Source of the DNA: Streptomyces sp. TG1A-8
GTDB lineage: Bacteria; Actinomycetota; Actinomycetes; Streptomycetales; Streptomycetaceae
NCBI RefSeq assembly: GCF_030499535.1
Contig: NZ_JASTLB010000001.1
Span: 496,001 to 560,000, forward strand
DNA: 64,000 bases
Direction of reading: 5' to 3'
Shown here: positions 29,472 through 37,585 of the stretch, piece after piece
Layout of the letters: each line of letters begins with the position of its first letter
How positions within the stretch are numbered: position 1 is the first letter of the stretch
Position numbers and translations under genes: made by a program
The notes under the pieces: generated by a model
What the model saw: the letters and a program-made list of their open reading frames with translations, nothing else
What the model was told of the DNA's origin: nothing
The model's database searches: none

Positions 29472-30073
29472 CGTCACTGGTGCTCGCCTCCGAGCTGACC
29501 AAGCGGGTGGTCGTGACCCTGGGCGGCGAGGCGGTGGCGCAGATCAAGGACACCGTCTTCGACGCCGGGGCGGGCCGCGTCACCGGGTTCACCCTCAGCG
29601 GGCGGGGCCTGCTGTCGGGTCCGCTGAAGCAGGCCCTGCCGTTCTCCGGGGTGCACGCCGTGGGCCCCTCGGCGGTGATGATCCCGAGCGAGGCCGTCCT
29701 GGAGGACCGGGACGCCGTCGTGCGGTCCGGTGACGCCGGACACGGCCAGGTGATCGGCGCGCCGGTGGTCACCGACGAGGGCACCGAAGTGGGCACCGTG
29801 CGGGACGTGGTGATCGAGGCCGGCACCGGTGGACGGGTGATCGGCTTCGAGATCGCCGCCAACGAGAACCTGGACCGCCGCCAGCGCAAGGTGTTCATCC
29901 CCCGCGGACAGACACTGTCCGTCTCCGGTCAGGCCCTGGTCGTCCCCGCGCGGGCCAGCCACTTCGTCGCCGAGGACCTTCCCAGCTTCGGCGCCCAGGT
30001 CGAGGCCTTCCACGCGCAGACCGGCCGGCCGTACGCGGACACCCGCTCCCCCGTCGAAGGAGGCCTCGCATGA
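29468..30073 (+). CDS. PRC-barrel domain protein, two-domain
   Basis: 201 residues. Two PRC-barrel repeats: RVVVTLGGEAVAQIKDTVFD...VTGFTLSGRGLL and GAPVVTDEGTEVGTVRDVVI...VIGFEIAANE, followed by a KVFIPRGQTLSV strand. PRC barrels bind RNA or partner proteins in small, stress-linked proteins. GTG at 29468 overlaps the previous stop; its own TGA overlaps the next ATG. Confidence 0.85.
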   Translation: MTSLVLASELTKRVVVTLGGEAVAQIKDTVFDAGAGRVTGFTLSGRGLLSGPLKQALPFSGVHAVGPSAVMIPSEAVLEDRDAVVRSGDAGHGQVIGAPVVTDEGTEVGTVRDVVIEAGTGGRVIGFEIAANENLDRRQRKVFIPRGQTLSVSGQALVVPARASHFVAEDLPSFGAQVEAFHAQTGRPYADTRSPVEGGLA

Positions 30074-30501
30074 TGCTCTTCACACAGGCCCGGGGTCTTC
30101 CGGTGATCACCGCCGAGGAGGCGGTGACCCTGGGCACGGTGAAGGACCTGACCATCGACCCCCACACGCGCGGCATCGCCCGGCTGCGCCTGTCCGGGGC
30201 GGCGAAGGACGCCGCGGTCGTCGACTGGCAGTCGGTGGAGGCGGTGGGGCAGGACGCCGTGATCGTGCGCTCCGGTTCCGCCGCCGGGCTCGGCGCGAAG
30301 GACGCGCCGGAGCACCACGAGGCCGTCGGGAGCCGGGTCCTGACCGAGTACGGCGCCGAGCACGGCACCGTCAAGGACGTCGCCTTCGACCCCGTGTCGG
30401 GGCGGGTCCTGACCCTGTACACGGCGCTCGGTGACATCCCGGGGGAGCGCCTCATCGGCCTCGGCTCGTACGCCGTCGTCGTCCACGCCGAGCGCCCCTG
30501 A
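30070..30501 (+). CDS. PRC-barrel domain protein
   Basis: 143 residues, ATG at 30070 overlapping the previous stop (ATGA). LPVITAEEAVTLGTVKDLTI, IARLRLSGAAKDAAVVDWQS and the second half VLTEYGAEHGTVKDVAFDPV show two degenerate PRC-barrel repeats. Last gene of the operon, closed by a strong hairpin. Confidence 0.85.
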   Translation: MMLFTQARGLPVITAEEAVTLGTVKDLTIDPHTRGIARLRLSGAAKDAAVVDWQSVEAVGQDAVIVRSGSAAGLGAKDAPEHHEAVGSRVLTEYGAEHGTVKDVAFDPVSGRVLTLYTALGDIPGERLIGLGSYAVVVHAERP

Positions 30502-30528
30502 GACCCCGAGCCCCGGCGGCCCACGGAA

Positions 30529-30577
30529 AACGGCCGGCCGGGCCGGCGCCCTCGCGGCGCCGGCCCGGCCGGCCGTT
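30529..30577 (+). terminator. Strong hairpin after PRC-barrel operon
   Basis: 22-bp perfect stem (AACGGCCGGCCGGGCCGGCG plus CC) with a 5-base loop CTCGC; A-rich 5' and T-containing 3' flanks allow termination on both strands. Confidence 0.85.
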
Positions 30578-31089
30578 CCGCGGTCCCCCCTCCCGGTCCG
30601 CCGCCCGGTCCGCCGGGTGACCGGCGACCGGTGTCCGGGCGGCCCGGTGCGCGTGCGCCGCGCCCGGGCCGGTGCCGGGACGCCCGGTTCCGTGAGCGGG
30701 CCGCGCACGCGGCCTGCGGCCCCGTTCCGCAGCGACCGCACGGCGCCGCAACCCGCGGTGACGGCCGCCGCCGAGGTCCGCGCGGTCTCGGTGCCGAGGG
30801 GCCTCGGCCCCGGGCGGAGACGCCGGCGTCGGCCTCCTCCGTGGTTCCGGCGCCCGTGCCGGACCGGAGCGCGAGCGGCCCGGCTCCGCCGGGACGGGAT
30901 GCGGCAACTGTTGACATGGGCATGCGCTACCTCCATGCTCCTGCTCATTGTTTCCGTTCCTCTGGACGCGCCACCCCACTCGCGCTCCCCTTCGCACCGT
31001 TGCCCGAGTGCTCCCGTTCTGCGCCCAGTGAAGCGGGACTTTCCCCCACACCGCTCCGGCCTCCCCGTCGGAGCACAGGAAGGACAACG
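30578..31089. other. Long upstream region of secreted protease, no gene seen
   Basis: 512 bp. Open frames on both strands have no ribosome site or domain. A HrdB-like promoter is suggested by TTGACA at 30911-30916 with CATGCT 17 bp downstream, leaving a leader of about 145 bases before the TTG start. Confidence 0.45.
30911..30939 (+). promoter_or_regulatory. HrdB-like promoter for the protease gene
   Basis: TTGACA, 17-bp spacer, CATGCT. The -35 is perfect, the -10 poor, so confidence is moderate. Confidence 0.4.
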
Positions 31090-32115
31090 TTGTCAGCTCT
31101 CCCTGCCAAGCGTCTGGTCGCCCTGGGCGCCGCGCTCGGTTCCCTCGTCCTCGCCAGTGCCACGGCCCAGGCCGCCGGGCGGCCCGCCCCCATTCCGTCG
31201 GCCCGGACGGTCAGTGCCGCCCAGCAGTCGGCGGCGCTGGCGTTCTGGACTCCGGAGCGCCTGGCCCACGCCGTCGACCTGGACGCCGCGGTGCACGCCG
31301 GCCCGGCGCCGCGGGGGTCCGGCGCCGCCGGTGCCGCTCCCCGGCGGGCGCTCGAGCCCACCTCGGTCCCCGCGGCGATGCCCAAGGACGAGGCGGCCCG
31401 CAAGGCGGTCGCCGCCTCCCCGCGCGTCGCCGAATCCTCGCCCCAGCGCTACACGGGCGGCGGCCTGATCAGGACCACCGCGGGGAAGGTGTTCTTCTAC
31501 AACCCCAAGACCGGCGGCTCCTACGCCTGCAGCGGCGACGCGGTCAACAGCGGCAACAAGTCCGTCGTCGCCACGGCGGGCCACTGCGTGGTCGACACCG
31601 ACGGCACGGCCTACCAGAACTGGGTGTTCATCCCCGCCTACGACCACGGCAACCGGCCCTTCGGCACCTTCGCCGCGACCTCGCTGCACTGGGAACCGCA
31701 GCGCATCGGCGACGCCGACGCGGCCTGGGACGCGGCGTTCGCCACGGTCGGCACGGTCGGCGGACGCACGCTGGTCGACACCGTCGGCGGCCAGGGCATC
31801 GGCTTCGACCAGGCTCCGGGGCAGTACGTGTACTCCTTCGGCTACGGCGGCTCCGCGGCCGAAGGCGGCGGGGAACAGATGAACTGGTGCGCCGGCACCG
31901 AGGTGTTCCAGACCGGGCACGCAGGCGGCGGCGTCTGGGGCATCGACTGCGTCCAGACCGGCGGGTCGAGCGGCGGCCCCTTCCTGGCCCGCTTCGACAC
32001 CGGGAACGGGACCGGCATGCAGATCGGCAACATCAGCATCAGCGTCGGCTCGTACGAGTACCACCCGTACTACGGGCGCGAGGCCGCCGGCGCCTACAAC
32101 GAGGCGGCGCGCTGA
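31090..32115 (+). CDS. Secreted trypsin-like serine protease
   Basis: 341 residues from a TTG at 31090 (AGGAAGG with 6-bp spacing); the open frame upstream lacks a ribosome site. Signal: KRLVALGAALGSLVLASATA, cleaved near AQA. A pro-region of about 100 residues follows. Catalytic His165 in VVATAGHCVV, Asp probably in DAAWDAAFATV, Ser294 in GGSSGGPFLARF, with Cys pairs around AC and IDC. Chymotrypsin fold, V8/glutamyl-endopeptidase-like. It acts outside the cell. Confidence 0.88.
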   Translation: MSALPAKRLVALGAALGSLVLASATAQAAGRPAPIPSARTVSAAQQSAALAFWTPERLAHAVDLDAAVHAGPAPRGSGAAGAAPRRALEPTSVPAAMPKDEAARKAVAASPRVAESSPQRYTGGGLIRTTAGKVFFYNPKTGGSYACSGDAVNSGNKSVVATAGHCVVDTDGTAYQNWVFIPAYDHGNRPFGTFAATSLHWEPQRIGDADAAWDAAFATVGTVGGRTLVDTVGGQGIGFDQAPGQYVYSFGYGGSAAEGGGEQMNWCAGTEVFQTGHAGGGVWGIDCVQTGGSSGGPFLARFDTGNGTGMQIGNISISVGSYEYHPYYGREAAGAYNEAAR

Positions 32116-32217
32116 CGCGGGACCCCCCGCCCGCACCGCCCGGCCCCGCCCCCCGCACCGCATCCAGGCGCCCGCGCACCCCGGCGGGCGCCCCCTTCCC
32201 CCTCCGCGGAGAGCCGC

Positions 32218-32549
32218 ATGCCGCTCGACCGGCGCCAGTTCCTCGGCCTGACCAGCACGTGGTCGAACCGCTGCAGACGAGTCCGGCACCGAACACCCAG
32301 CCGGTGGAGACGGTCACGCCGATCCCGCTGGGTGCGGCGCGGTTGCGCATCTCGGCCTTCCCGCTCGCCTCCGCGTCCGGCACCCGGTGGCACGCGGCCG
32401 GGGCGTTCTTCCGGCTGGCCAGCCGCCGCAGCGGCAAGGTCCTCGGCGTCCACCTGATGTCCCACGACGACAGCGCCCCGGTCGTGCAGTCCGCCGACAA
32501 CGGCACCGCCGACACCTCTGGCGCCTGCTATAGGCCCGCGCCGCGGTGA
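32218..32549 (+). pseudogene. Remnant of Tat-exported protein with ricin-type lectin domain
   Basis: ATG at 32218 opens MPLDRRQFLGLTSTW, a twin-arginine signal start, but the frame loses sense after 15 residues. A neighbouring frame then reads FFRLASRRSGKVLGVHLMSH and APVVQSADNGTADTSG, the repeat typical of ricin B-type (CBM13) modules (xFRLxNRxSGKVLGV...VVQWxDNGTxD). The piece between is missing and the end is truncated. It is a deletion relic of a secreted carbohydrate-binding protein. Confidence 0.6.
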
Positions 32550-32630
32550 GGCGCCGCGGTGCCTCCGGCGCCGTCCCGGCGGGCCGGGCGCCCGCGGGCC
32601 CGCAGCGGTGTGCCGTGCGTACGCGCACGG

Positions 32631-32668
32631 GTGCCCCGGCCGGCGGAGGGTTCCGCCGGCCGGGGCAC
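32631..32668. terminator. Hairpin between converging genes
   Basis: 17-bp perfect stem (GTGCCCCGGCCGGCGGA) with a 4-base loop, just beyond the stop of the DUF4383 gene on the minus strand; usable in both directions. Confidence 0.75.
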
Positions 32669-32763
32669 CCGGTCCGCTCGTTGCCGGCACGAGGCGTGCC
32701 CCGGGGGCCGGCCGGGCGGGGAAGGGCCGGGGGGACACGGCCACCGCCCCGCGGGTGGAGCGG

Positions 32764-33213
32764 TCAGATGCGGGAGCGGTCGGTGCGGCGGCTCAGCAGG
32801 AAGGCCAGGGCGATCATGCCGATGCCGAGGACGAAGTGCAGCCAGTTGTCGGCGGTGTTCAGCGGGATGAAGTTGGCGTCACTGCCGTGGCTGATGATCA
32901 GGCCGTAGATCCACAGCACCAGGTAGATGGCGCCGCCTCCCATCAGGTAGGCGTAGGCGCCCGAGGCGGTGCGGGCCATGGCCAGACCGGCGACGCCGAA
33001 GGCGAGGTGGACCAGGTTGTGCAGGATGGAGATCTGGAAGATGCCCAGCAGCTTGGCGCCGGAGGTGTGGGTGGCGAACTCCATCGAGCCGTAGTGCGTG
33101 GTGATACCGGGAATGAACCCCAGCACACCGACCAGCAGGAAAACCGCGCCGACCAGCAGAGCGGCTTGCTGGATCCGGGTTCGGTCGGTCGCGGGACGTG
33201 TATGCGTGGCCAT
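32764..33213 (-). CDS. DUF4383 membrane protein
   Basis: 149 residues, four membrane spans (AALLVGAVFLLVGVLGFIPG; ILHNLVHLAFGVAGLAMA; AYLMGGGAIYLVLWIYGLII; WLHFVLGIGMIALAFLL). The Asn-His-Leu-His type residues in the second and fourth spans (HNLVH, NWLHF) are the DUF4383 signature. ATG at 33213 after AAGGA. Function unknown; commonly seen in stress-induced clusters. Confidence 0.88.
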   Translation of the reverse strand: MATHTRPATDRTRIQQAALLVGAVFLLVGVLGFIPGITTHYGSMEFATHTSGAKLLGIFQISILHNLVHLAFGVAGLAMARTASGAYAYLMGGGAIYLVLWIYGLIISHGSDANFIPLNTADNWLHFVLGIGMIALAFLLSRRTDRSRI

Positions 33214-33382
33214 GGCGGCATCCTTCACTCGTGCGCTCTACGAACGAGCCCGTGCGGGCGTGCTCTTGGGCGTCGTGTACCACACTGGTCCGAGGTCATA
33301 CTCCGGCGCGCGGAGCCTTTTCGGCCCGCCGGCCGCGGTGGTGCCGCAGCGGGCGTGCCGGTGGTCACCTCGGCAGCGGGGG

Positions 33383-33952
33383 TCACCGGAACAGCGGGGT
33401 GGCGGAGCGGGCGTGCTCCCAGAAGCCGTGCATCTGCTCGAAGGGACGCTGCTGCTCGCCGTGCAGTGCGTTCAGCACGACCAGGCATCCGGTGAGGGCG
33501 GGCACCGCCCACTGGAAGCAGACGAGCTGGCGCGCGGCCTTGGCCGTGTCGATGGGGTGCTGGGCGGCCTTCTCCAGGTCCTGGGGGTCGGAGGAGGAGG
33601 CCAGCTCGATCTTCTTGCCCAGGACGCGGGCGTAGGCGGTGGCGGCCAGGGCCGCCGCGGTGACGGCGGTCTTGGCCGTGGTGGAGGCGGCCACGCCCTT
33701 CTGCCCGGTGATCCGGTGGGCGTTCACCGCGAGCAGTCCGCCGCCGCCGAACAGGTGTGCGCCGATGGCGGCGGCGTTGACCGGGGTCCACTTCGCCCAG
33801 CCCGACGAGGAGATCCGCGCCACGGCGGTTTCCGAGCCGCCCTGGTCCTTCGCCGCCCCGTTGAGGCCGACCGCGCCCATCAGGGAGCCGCCGAACCACG
33901 TTGCGAGGCCCACGTCGTGCAGGCTGCGGATGACGGTGTTGCGTCCGGACAT
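33383..33952 (-). CDS. Conserved membrane protein, 189 aa
   Basis: ATG at 33952 behind AAAGGAG. RSLHDVGLATWFGGSLMGAV, GAAKDQGGSETAVARISSSG, then three more hydrophobic stretches (AAAIGAHLFGGGGLLAVNAH, AKTAVTAAALAATAYARVLG, FQWAVPALTGCLVVLNALHG). This is a family often found in Streptomyces near DUF4383 and DUF3618 genes; I cannot assign a function. Confidence 0.78.
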   Translation of the reverse strand: MSGRNTVIRSLHDVGLATWFGGSLMGAVGLNGAAKDQGGSETAVARISSSGWAKWTPVNAAAIGAHLFGGGGLLAVNAHRITGQKGVAASTTAKTAVTAAALAATAYARVLGKKIELASSSDPQDLEKAAQHPIDTAKAARQLVCFQWAVPALTGCLVVLNALHGEQQRPFEQMHGFWEHARSATPLFR

Positions 33953-34113
33953 GGCTGTGCTCCTTTGCCAGGGGTGAGGTGAGCCGACAGGGGTGTCGAG
34001 CACTCCTCCACCCTCGCCGGACCGCGCCCCCACCGCTATCGCTGCTGGTCCAGACGGGCTCCGGCGGGTGAGCGGCGACCGGCCCGCCCAGCGGCGCGCA
34101 CGCCCTCGACCTG

Positions 34114-34141
34114 TCGGTACGAAAAATCTCGGTACGAAAAA
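34114..34141. repeat. 13-bp direct repeat in promoter region
   Basis: TCGGTACGAAAAA at 34114-34126 and 34129-34141, period 15. Unusually AT-rich for this window and about 90 bp before the next start, so a possible regulatory site. Confidence 0.6.
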
Positions 34142-34228
34142 CCGATGGGGCGGATTTATGTGTCAATTTCGGCCAGCTCGTTACTCGTCAGTGAGACGAC
34201 AGCACTTCGGTGCCGAGGAGGATCACTG

Positions 34229-34960
34229 ATGAGTGAGACCACGCAAGAAGGGGCCGGGAGGCTGAAGCAGACCGGTGAGACCGCCAGGACAGAGGCGTCC
34301 ACCACGGCCGGCCAGGCCAAGCAGGCCGCGAACCAGGTCGCCGGAACGGCTGCGGAGCAGGCCAGGACCGTGGTCGGGGAGGCACGGCAGCAGGCCGGCA
34401 CGGTCATCGACGAACTGCGCGGCCGGGTGATGGACGAGGCCGAGGGGCAGGCCCGGCGTGCGTCGGGCGCCCTGCGCCAGTGGTCGCAGGACATGACCGA
34501 CCTGGCCGACAACGCCCCGGGCGACTCGTCCGCCCGCAACCTCGCGGCCCAGGCGGCCGACAGGGGACACCGCGCCGCCGACTACCTGGAGAGGCAGGGG
34601 GTGGACGGGGTGGTGTCCGACATACGCGACTTCGCCCGCCGACGCCCCGGGGCCTTCCTCGGGGGCGCACTGCTCGCCGGGGTGGCGGTCGGCCGGCTGG
34701 CCAAGGCGGCGGGCCGGGCCAAGCAGTCGTCGGAGCCGGAGCGGCGGACGGCCGGCGGCGGGCGGTTCGAAACGCAGGACGAGCCGCTCACCACGCCGGC
34801 TCCGCCGGCGGGAGCGGTGCCGCAGGCCCCGCCGATGCCGCCGGTCCCGCCGGGCCCGGTCCCGCCGGCGGAGCCCTCGGTGTCGCCGCAGGCCCCGCCG
34901 CTGCCCGTCGATCCGCCACCGCCGACCGGCACGCCCGTCCGGCCCTATCCGGAGGTGTGA
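34229..34960 (+). CDS. Helical LEA-like stress protein with proline-rich tail
   Basis: 243 residues from ATG at 34229 (GAGGAG upstream). Residues 1-90 are an amphipathic Ala/Gln/Glu-rich helix without Pro (ETARTEASTTAGQAKQAANQ, TVVGEARQQAGTVIDELRGR), like LEA/apolipoprotein-type proteins. A hydrophobic patch (RRRPGAFLGGALLAGVAVGR) near 140 could be a membrane helix. The last 60 residues are Pro-rich (APPAGAVPQAPPMPPVPPGP). It heads an operon with holin-X and DUF3618 genes. Probably a membrane-associated stress protein. Confidence 0.72.
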   Translation: MSETTQEGAGRLKQTGETARTEASTTAGQAKQAANQVAGTAAEQARTVVGEARQQAGTVIDELRGRVMDEAEGQARRASGALRQWSQDMTDLADNAPGDSSARNLAAQAADRGHRAADYLERQGVDGVVSDIRDFARRRPGAFLGGALLAGVAVGRLAKAAGRAKQSSEPERRTAGGGRFETQDEPLTTPAPPAGAVPQAPPMPPVPPGPVPPAEPSVSPQAPPLPVDPPPPTGTPVRPYPEV

Positions 34961-34961
34961 G

Positions 34962-35375
34962 GTGTCGTCGATCCCCCCCGGCCCCGCGGAGCGCGGGCAG
35001 GACCCGTCGGTGGGTGAACTGCTGTCGGTGGTGACCTCCGACGTGCAGACCCTGTTCCGCCAGGAGGTGGAACTGGCCAAGGCCGAGGTCCGGCAGGAGG
35101 CCGCCAAGGCGGGCAAGGCGGCCGGCATGTACGGCGGTGCCGGGTTCGGCGGCTACATGGTGCTCCTGTTCCTGTCGCTGGCGGCCGTGCTCGGGCTGGC
35201 GAACGTGATGGACGGGGGCTGGGCCGCCCTGATCGTCGCCGCCGTGTGGGCCGTCGTCGCGGCCGTGCTCTACCAGCGGGGCCGCACGCGGATGCGCACC
35301 GTGTCACCCAAGCCCGAGCAGACCGTCGAATCGTTGAAGGAGGATGCGGAATGGGCACGTCACCCGACCAAATAA
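34962..35375 (+). CDS. Actinobacterial holin-X/phage-holin-like membrane protein
   Basis: 137 residues, GTG at 34962 with GGAGG 6 bp upstream and 1 bp after the previous stop. LLSVVTSDVQTLFRQEVELA then KAEVRQEAAKAGKAAGM, two membrane spans (GYMVLLFLSLAAVLGLAN; ALIVAAVWAVVAAVLY) and a charged tail. This is the 'putative actinobacterial holin-X' pattern, found in non-phage stress operons rather than as a true phage holin. Overlaps the next gene. Confidence 0.85.
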   Translation: MSSIPPGPAERGQDPSVGELLSVVTSDVQTLFRQEVELAKAEVRQEAAKAGKAAGMYGGAGFGGYMVLLFLSLAAVLGLANVMDGGWAALIVAAVWAVVAAVLYQRGRTRMRTVSPKPEQTVESLKEDAEWARHPTK

Positions 35376-36025
35376 GGGCTGAGATCGACGCCACCCGCGA
35401 CCAGTTGTCCGTGGACGTGAACCAGCTCGCCGACCGGACCAGTCCCCGGCGCATGGCGCAGCGCCAGACCCAGCGTGCGCGGGGCAGGCTCACCGGTCTG
35501 CGGGACCGGGTCATGGGATCCGCCTCGCAGACCGCTCACGGGGTCACCGGTGGTGCCCGCTCGGCGGCCGGCTCGTTGCAGGAGGGCGCCGGACAGGCGA
35601 CCGACTCCGTCCGTGAAACGGCCGGTCAGGTGGGCGATGCGGTGAAGGAGGCGCCCGGACAGGTGAAACGCCAGACGCAGGGCAGCCCGCTGGCCGCCGG
35701 ACTGATCGCCTTCGGCGCCGGTGTGCTGGTGTCGTCGCTGCTGCCTGCCTCGCGGGCCGAGGAGCAGGCGGCCTCGGGCCTGATGGAGCGCGGCGGCGAG
35801 GCGCTGGAGCCGGTGAAGCAGGCGGCCCTGGAGTCCGTGCAGCAGGTGAAGGAAGACGCCAAGGAGGTCGCGCAGCAGGCCACCGAGGAGGTCAGGAGCA
35901 CCGCCGCGGACGCCGCTCGCACGACGCAGGAGGAGGCGCGGGGGCAGGGCGAACACCTCACGTCCCAGGCGCGTGAATCGGGCCGGCAGGTCGCCGACGA
36001 GGCACGTCGGCAGCCGGGGGGCTGA
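35351..36025 (+). CDS. DUF3618-domain protein
   Basis: 224 residues, ATG at 35351 inside the end of the holin-X gene, with GGAGG upstream. PDQIRAEIDATRDQLSVDVN is the DUF3618 signature; then long Ala/Gln-rich helix, a short hydrophobic segment (SPLAAGLIAFGAGVLVSSLL) and another helix rich in Glu/Gln (QQVKEDAKEVAQQATEEVRS). Last gene of the operon, closed by a strong hairpin. Confidence 0.85.
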   Translation: MGTSPDQIRAEIDATRDQLSVDVNQLADRTSPRRMAQRQTQRARGRLTGLRDRVMGSASQTAHGVTGGARSAAGSLQEGAGQATDSVRETAGQVGDAVKEAPGQVKRQTQGSPLAAGLIAFGAGVLVSSLLPASRAEEQAASGLMERGGEALEPVKQAALESVQQVKEDAKEVAQQATEEVRSTAADAARTTQEEARGQGEHLTSQARESGRQVADEARRQPGG

Positions 36026-36376
36026 CGGCCCGGCCGACGGCCCGCTCAAGTGGGACGCCGCGTGCGCGGCACCGGCACGGTCGCACCGCGTGCGGCCACA
36101 GGGGGCGCGCGAGCGCGTCCGTCCTCGTCCGCCCGGGCGCCGGATCGATTCCCGATCCGGCGCCCGGGCGGACCGCGTGCGGCGCCGGTGCGTGCCGGCG
36201 CATGAGGAGCGCGCGGTGCATCCGTTCCGCCCGGCGATCCGGAAGTGCTGGTGGGGCCGTGCCCTCCGGAACCGGGGACGCGCTCCGGCGCCCTCCCGCC
36301 GGGCCGGCCGCCGCGACGGCACGTGCGACGGTGTGGTGCCGTCCACCCGCTCCCCGCCACCCGTCCCGGAGGCGCC
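36026..36376. other. Intergenic with terminator, no gene seen
   Basis: 351 bp between the DUF3618 and SsgA-like genes. Only the hairpin at 36127-36173 is supported. Confidence 0.45.
36127..36173 (+). terminator. Strong hairpin after DUF3618 operon
   Basis: 21-bp perfect stem (GTCCGCCCGGGCGCCGGATC plus G) with a 5-base loop ATTCC. Confidence 0.85.
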
Positions 36377-36853
36377 ATGTCCGCGACCGACCCGCCCGGC
36401 GAGCGCCCGTCCCCCCGCCCGGGGCGGCTCCGGCTCAGCCTGACCGTCCACCTGGTCGTCAGCGCCACCGAGGGCCTGGACGTGGAGACGCGCTTCAGCT
36501 ACGACTCCACGGACCCGCTCGCCGTGCGCATGGACTTCCCGGACGCCGGCGGCGCGGCACCCTGGGTGCTCTCCCGCGACCTGCTGCACGAAGGCCTGCG
36601 GTCGCCCTGCGGCGACGGCGACGTACGGGTCTGGCCGCCGTGCCGCTGCCACGGCACGACGACGGCGCGCATCGCTTTGCGGAGCGCGGAGGCCGCCGCC
36701 GTCCTGTACGTCCCGGCCGAGGCCCTCCGGCGGTGGCTCACGGCGACCTACCGGGAAGTGCCCGCCGGCGACGAAGGCCGTCACGTGCGGTGGGACGACC
36801 TGGTGGCACGGCTGCTGCGTCGCGACCGGCCGGAGCCGGGTACCACCGAGTAA
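36377..36853 (+). CDS. SsgA-like sporulation/cell-division protein (SALP)
   Basis: 158 residues from ATG at 36377 (GGAGG, short spacing). LTVHLVVSATEGLDVETRFS, YDSTDPLAVRMDFPDAGG, WVLSRDLLHEGL and GDGDVRVWP are the conserved SsgA-like core. The family controls septum placement and spore maturation in streptomycetes. Which member (SsgA-G) it is cannot be told; a Pro-rich N-tail and the C-terminal RRDRPEPGTTE are non-standard. Confidence 0.88.
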   Translation: MSATDPPGERPSPRPGRLRLSLTVHLVVSATEGLDVETRFSYDSTDPLAVRMDFPDAGGAAPWVLSRDLLHEGLRSPCGDGDVRVWPPCRCHGTTTARIALRSAEAAAVLYVPAEALRRWLTATYREVPAGDEGRHVRWDDLVARLLRRDRPEPGTTE

Positions 36854-36892
36854 ACGATGCAGAATCGATGCGAGTTGTTCGATGCATCGTTT
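36852..36892. promoter_or_regulatory. Inverted repeat with three CGATGC motifs
   Basis: AAACGATGCA (36852-36861) and TGCATCGTTT (36883-36892) are perfect complements 21 bp apart; CGATGC occurs three times and CGATGCATCG at 36880-36889 is itself a palindrome. It lies just past the SsgA-like stop and about 100 bp before the sigma remnant, so either a terminator or an operator. Confidence 0.5.
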
Positions 36893-36987
36893 TACCGGAC
36901 GGTGGTCCGGACGGCGGTGCACGACACGGCCGTCACTCGTCCGCGGGTGGCGCGGAACGCACCTCCGTCCGAGCAGGAGTGGTCGCC

Positions 36988-37584
36988 GTGACAGCAACGC
37001 AGGCGGTTCACGCCGAAGGCCGCGACGCGCCCGCCCCCTCCCCCGCCGTCGCGTCGGACCTGACCGACCGCTTCACCGCCGGCGACGAAACGGCGCTGGC
37101 CGAGATCTACCACGCCTGGGGCGCGCTGGTGCACACCGTGGTGCGCCGCACGCTGGGCGATCACTGCGAGGCCGAGGACGTCACCCAGAACGTGTTCCTG
37201 GCCGCCTGGCGCGGCCGGGCGGGGTTCCGCCCGGAGCGCGGCAACCTGTCCGCCTGGCTGATGGGCATCACCCGGCGCAAGATCGCGGACGCGCTGGCGG
37301 CCACGCTGCGGCGGATGGGGTTCGCCGCCGTGGTCCTGTGGTCCCAGGCCCGCTCCACCGCGAACCTGGCGCTGGCACGGCACATCGCGGCCACGCGGTG
37401 GGGGGTGCGCGGCGCCCGTACGCACAGTCCCGTACTGCTCTGCGGTCCGGGCTGGGGCCTTCCCGGCAGGTCCGAACCCGGGCTGTCGCGCCCCGGGAGC
37501 CTGCGGGAGGCGGTCGGGATCCTGGCCGGCCCGGACCACGTCCGCGGGGACGGCGAGGGAGCCGGGGCCGGCGCGGACGCGTGA
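36988..37584 (+). pseudogene. Truncated ECF sigma factor, region 2 only
   Basis: GTG at 36988 behind CAGGAG. LTDRFTAGDETALAEIYHAW, RTLGDHCEAEDVTQNVFLAA, RPERGNLSAWLMGITRRKIA form a normal sigma region 2. After about residue 105 the sequence loses homology (RRMGFAAVVLWSQARSTANL and a Gly/Arg-rich end) and region 4, the -35-binding HTH, is missing. It probably cannot direct transcription. Confidence 0.72.
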
Positions 37585-37585
37585 G

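Noticed and set aside
34962..35375. Prophage lysis gene
   Set aside because: Holin-X proteins are common in non-phage actinobacterial operons and no phage genes are near.
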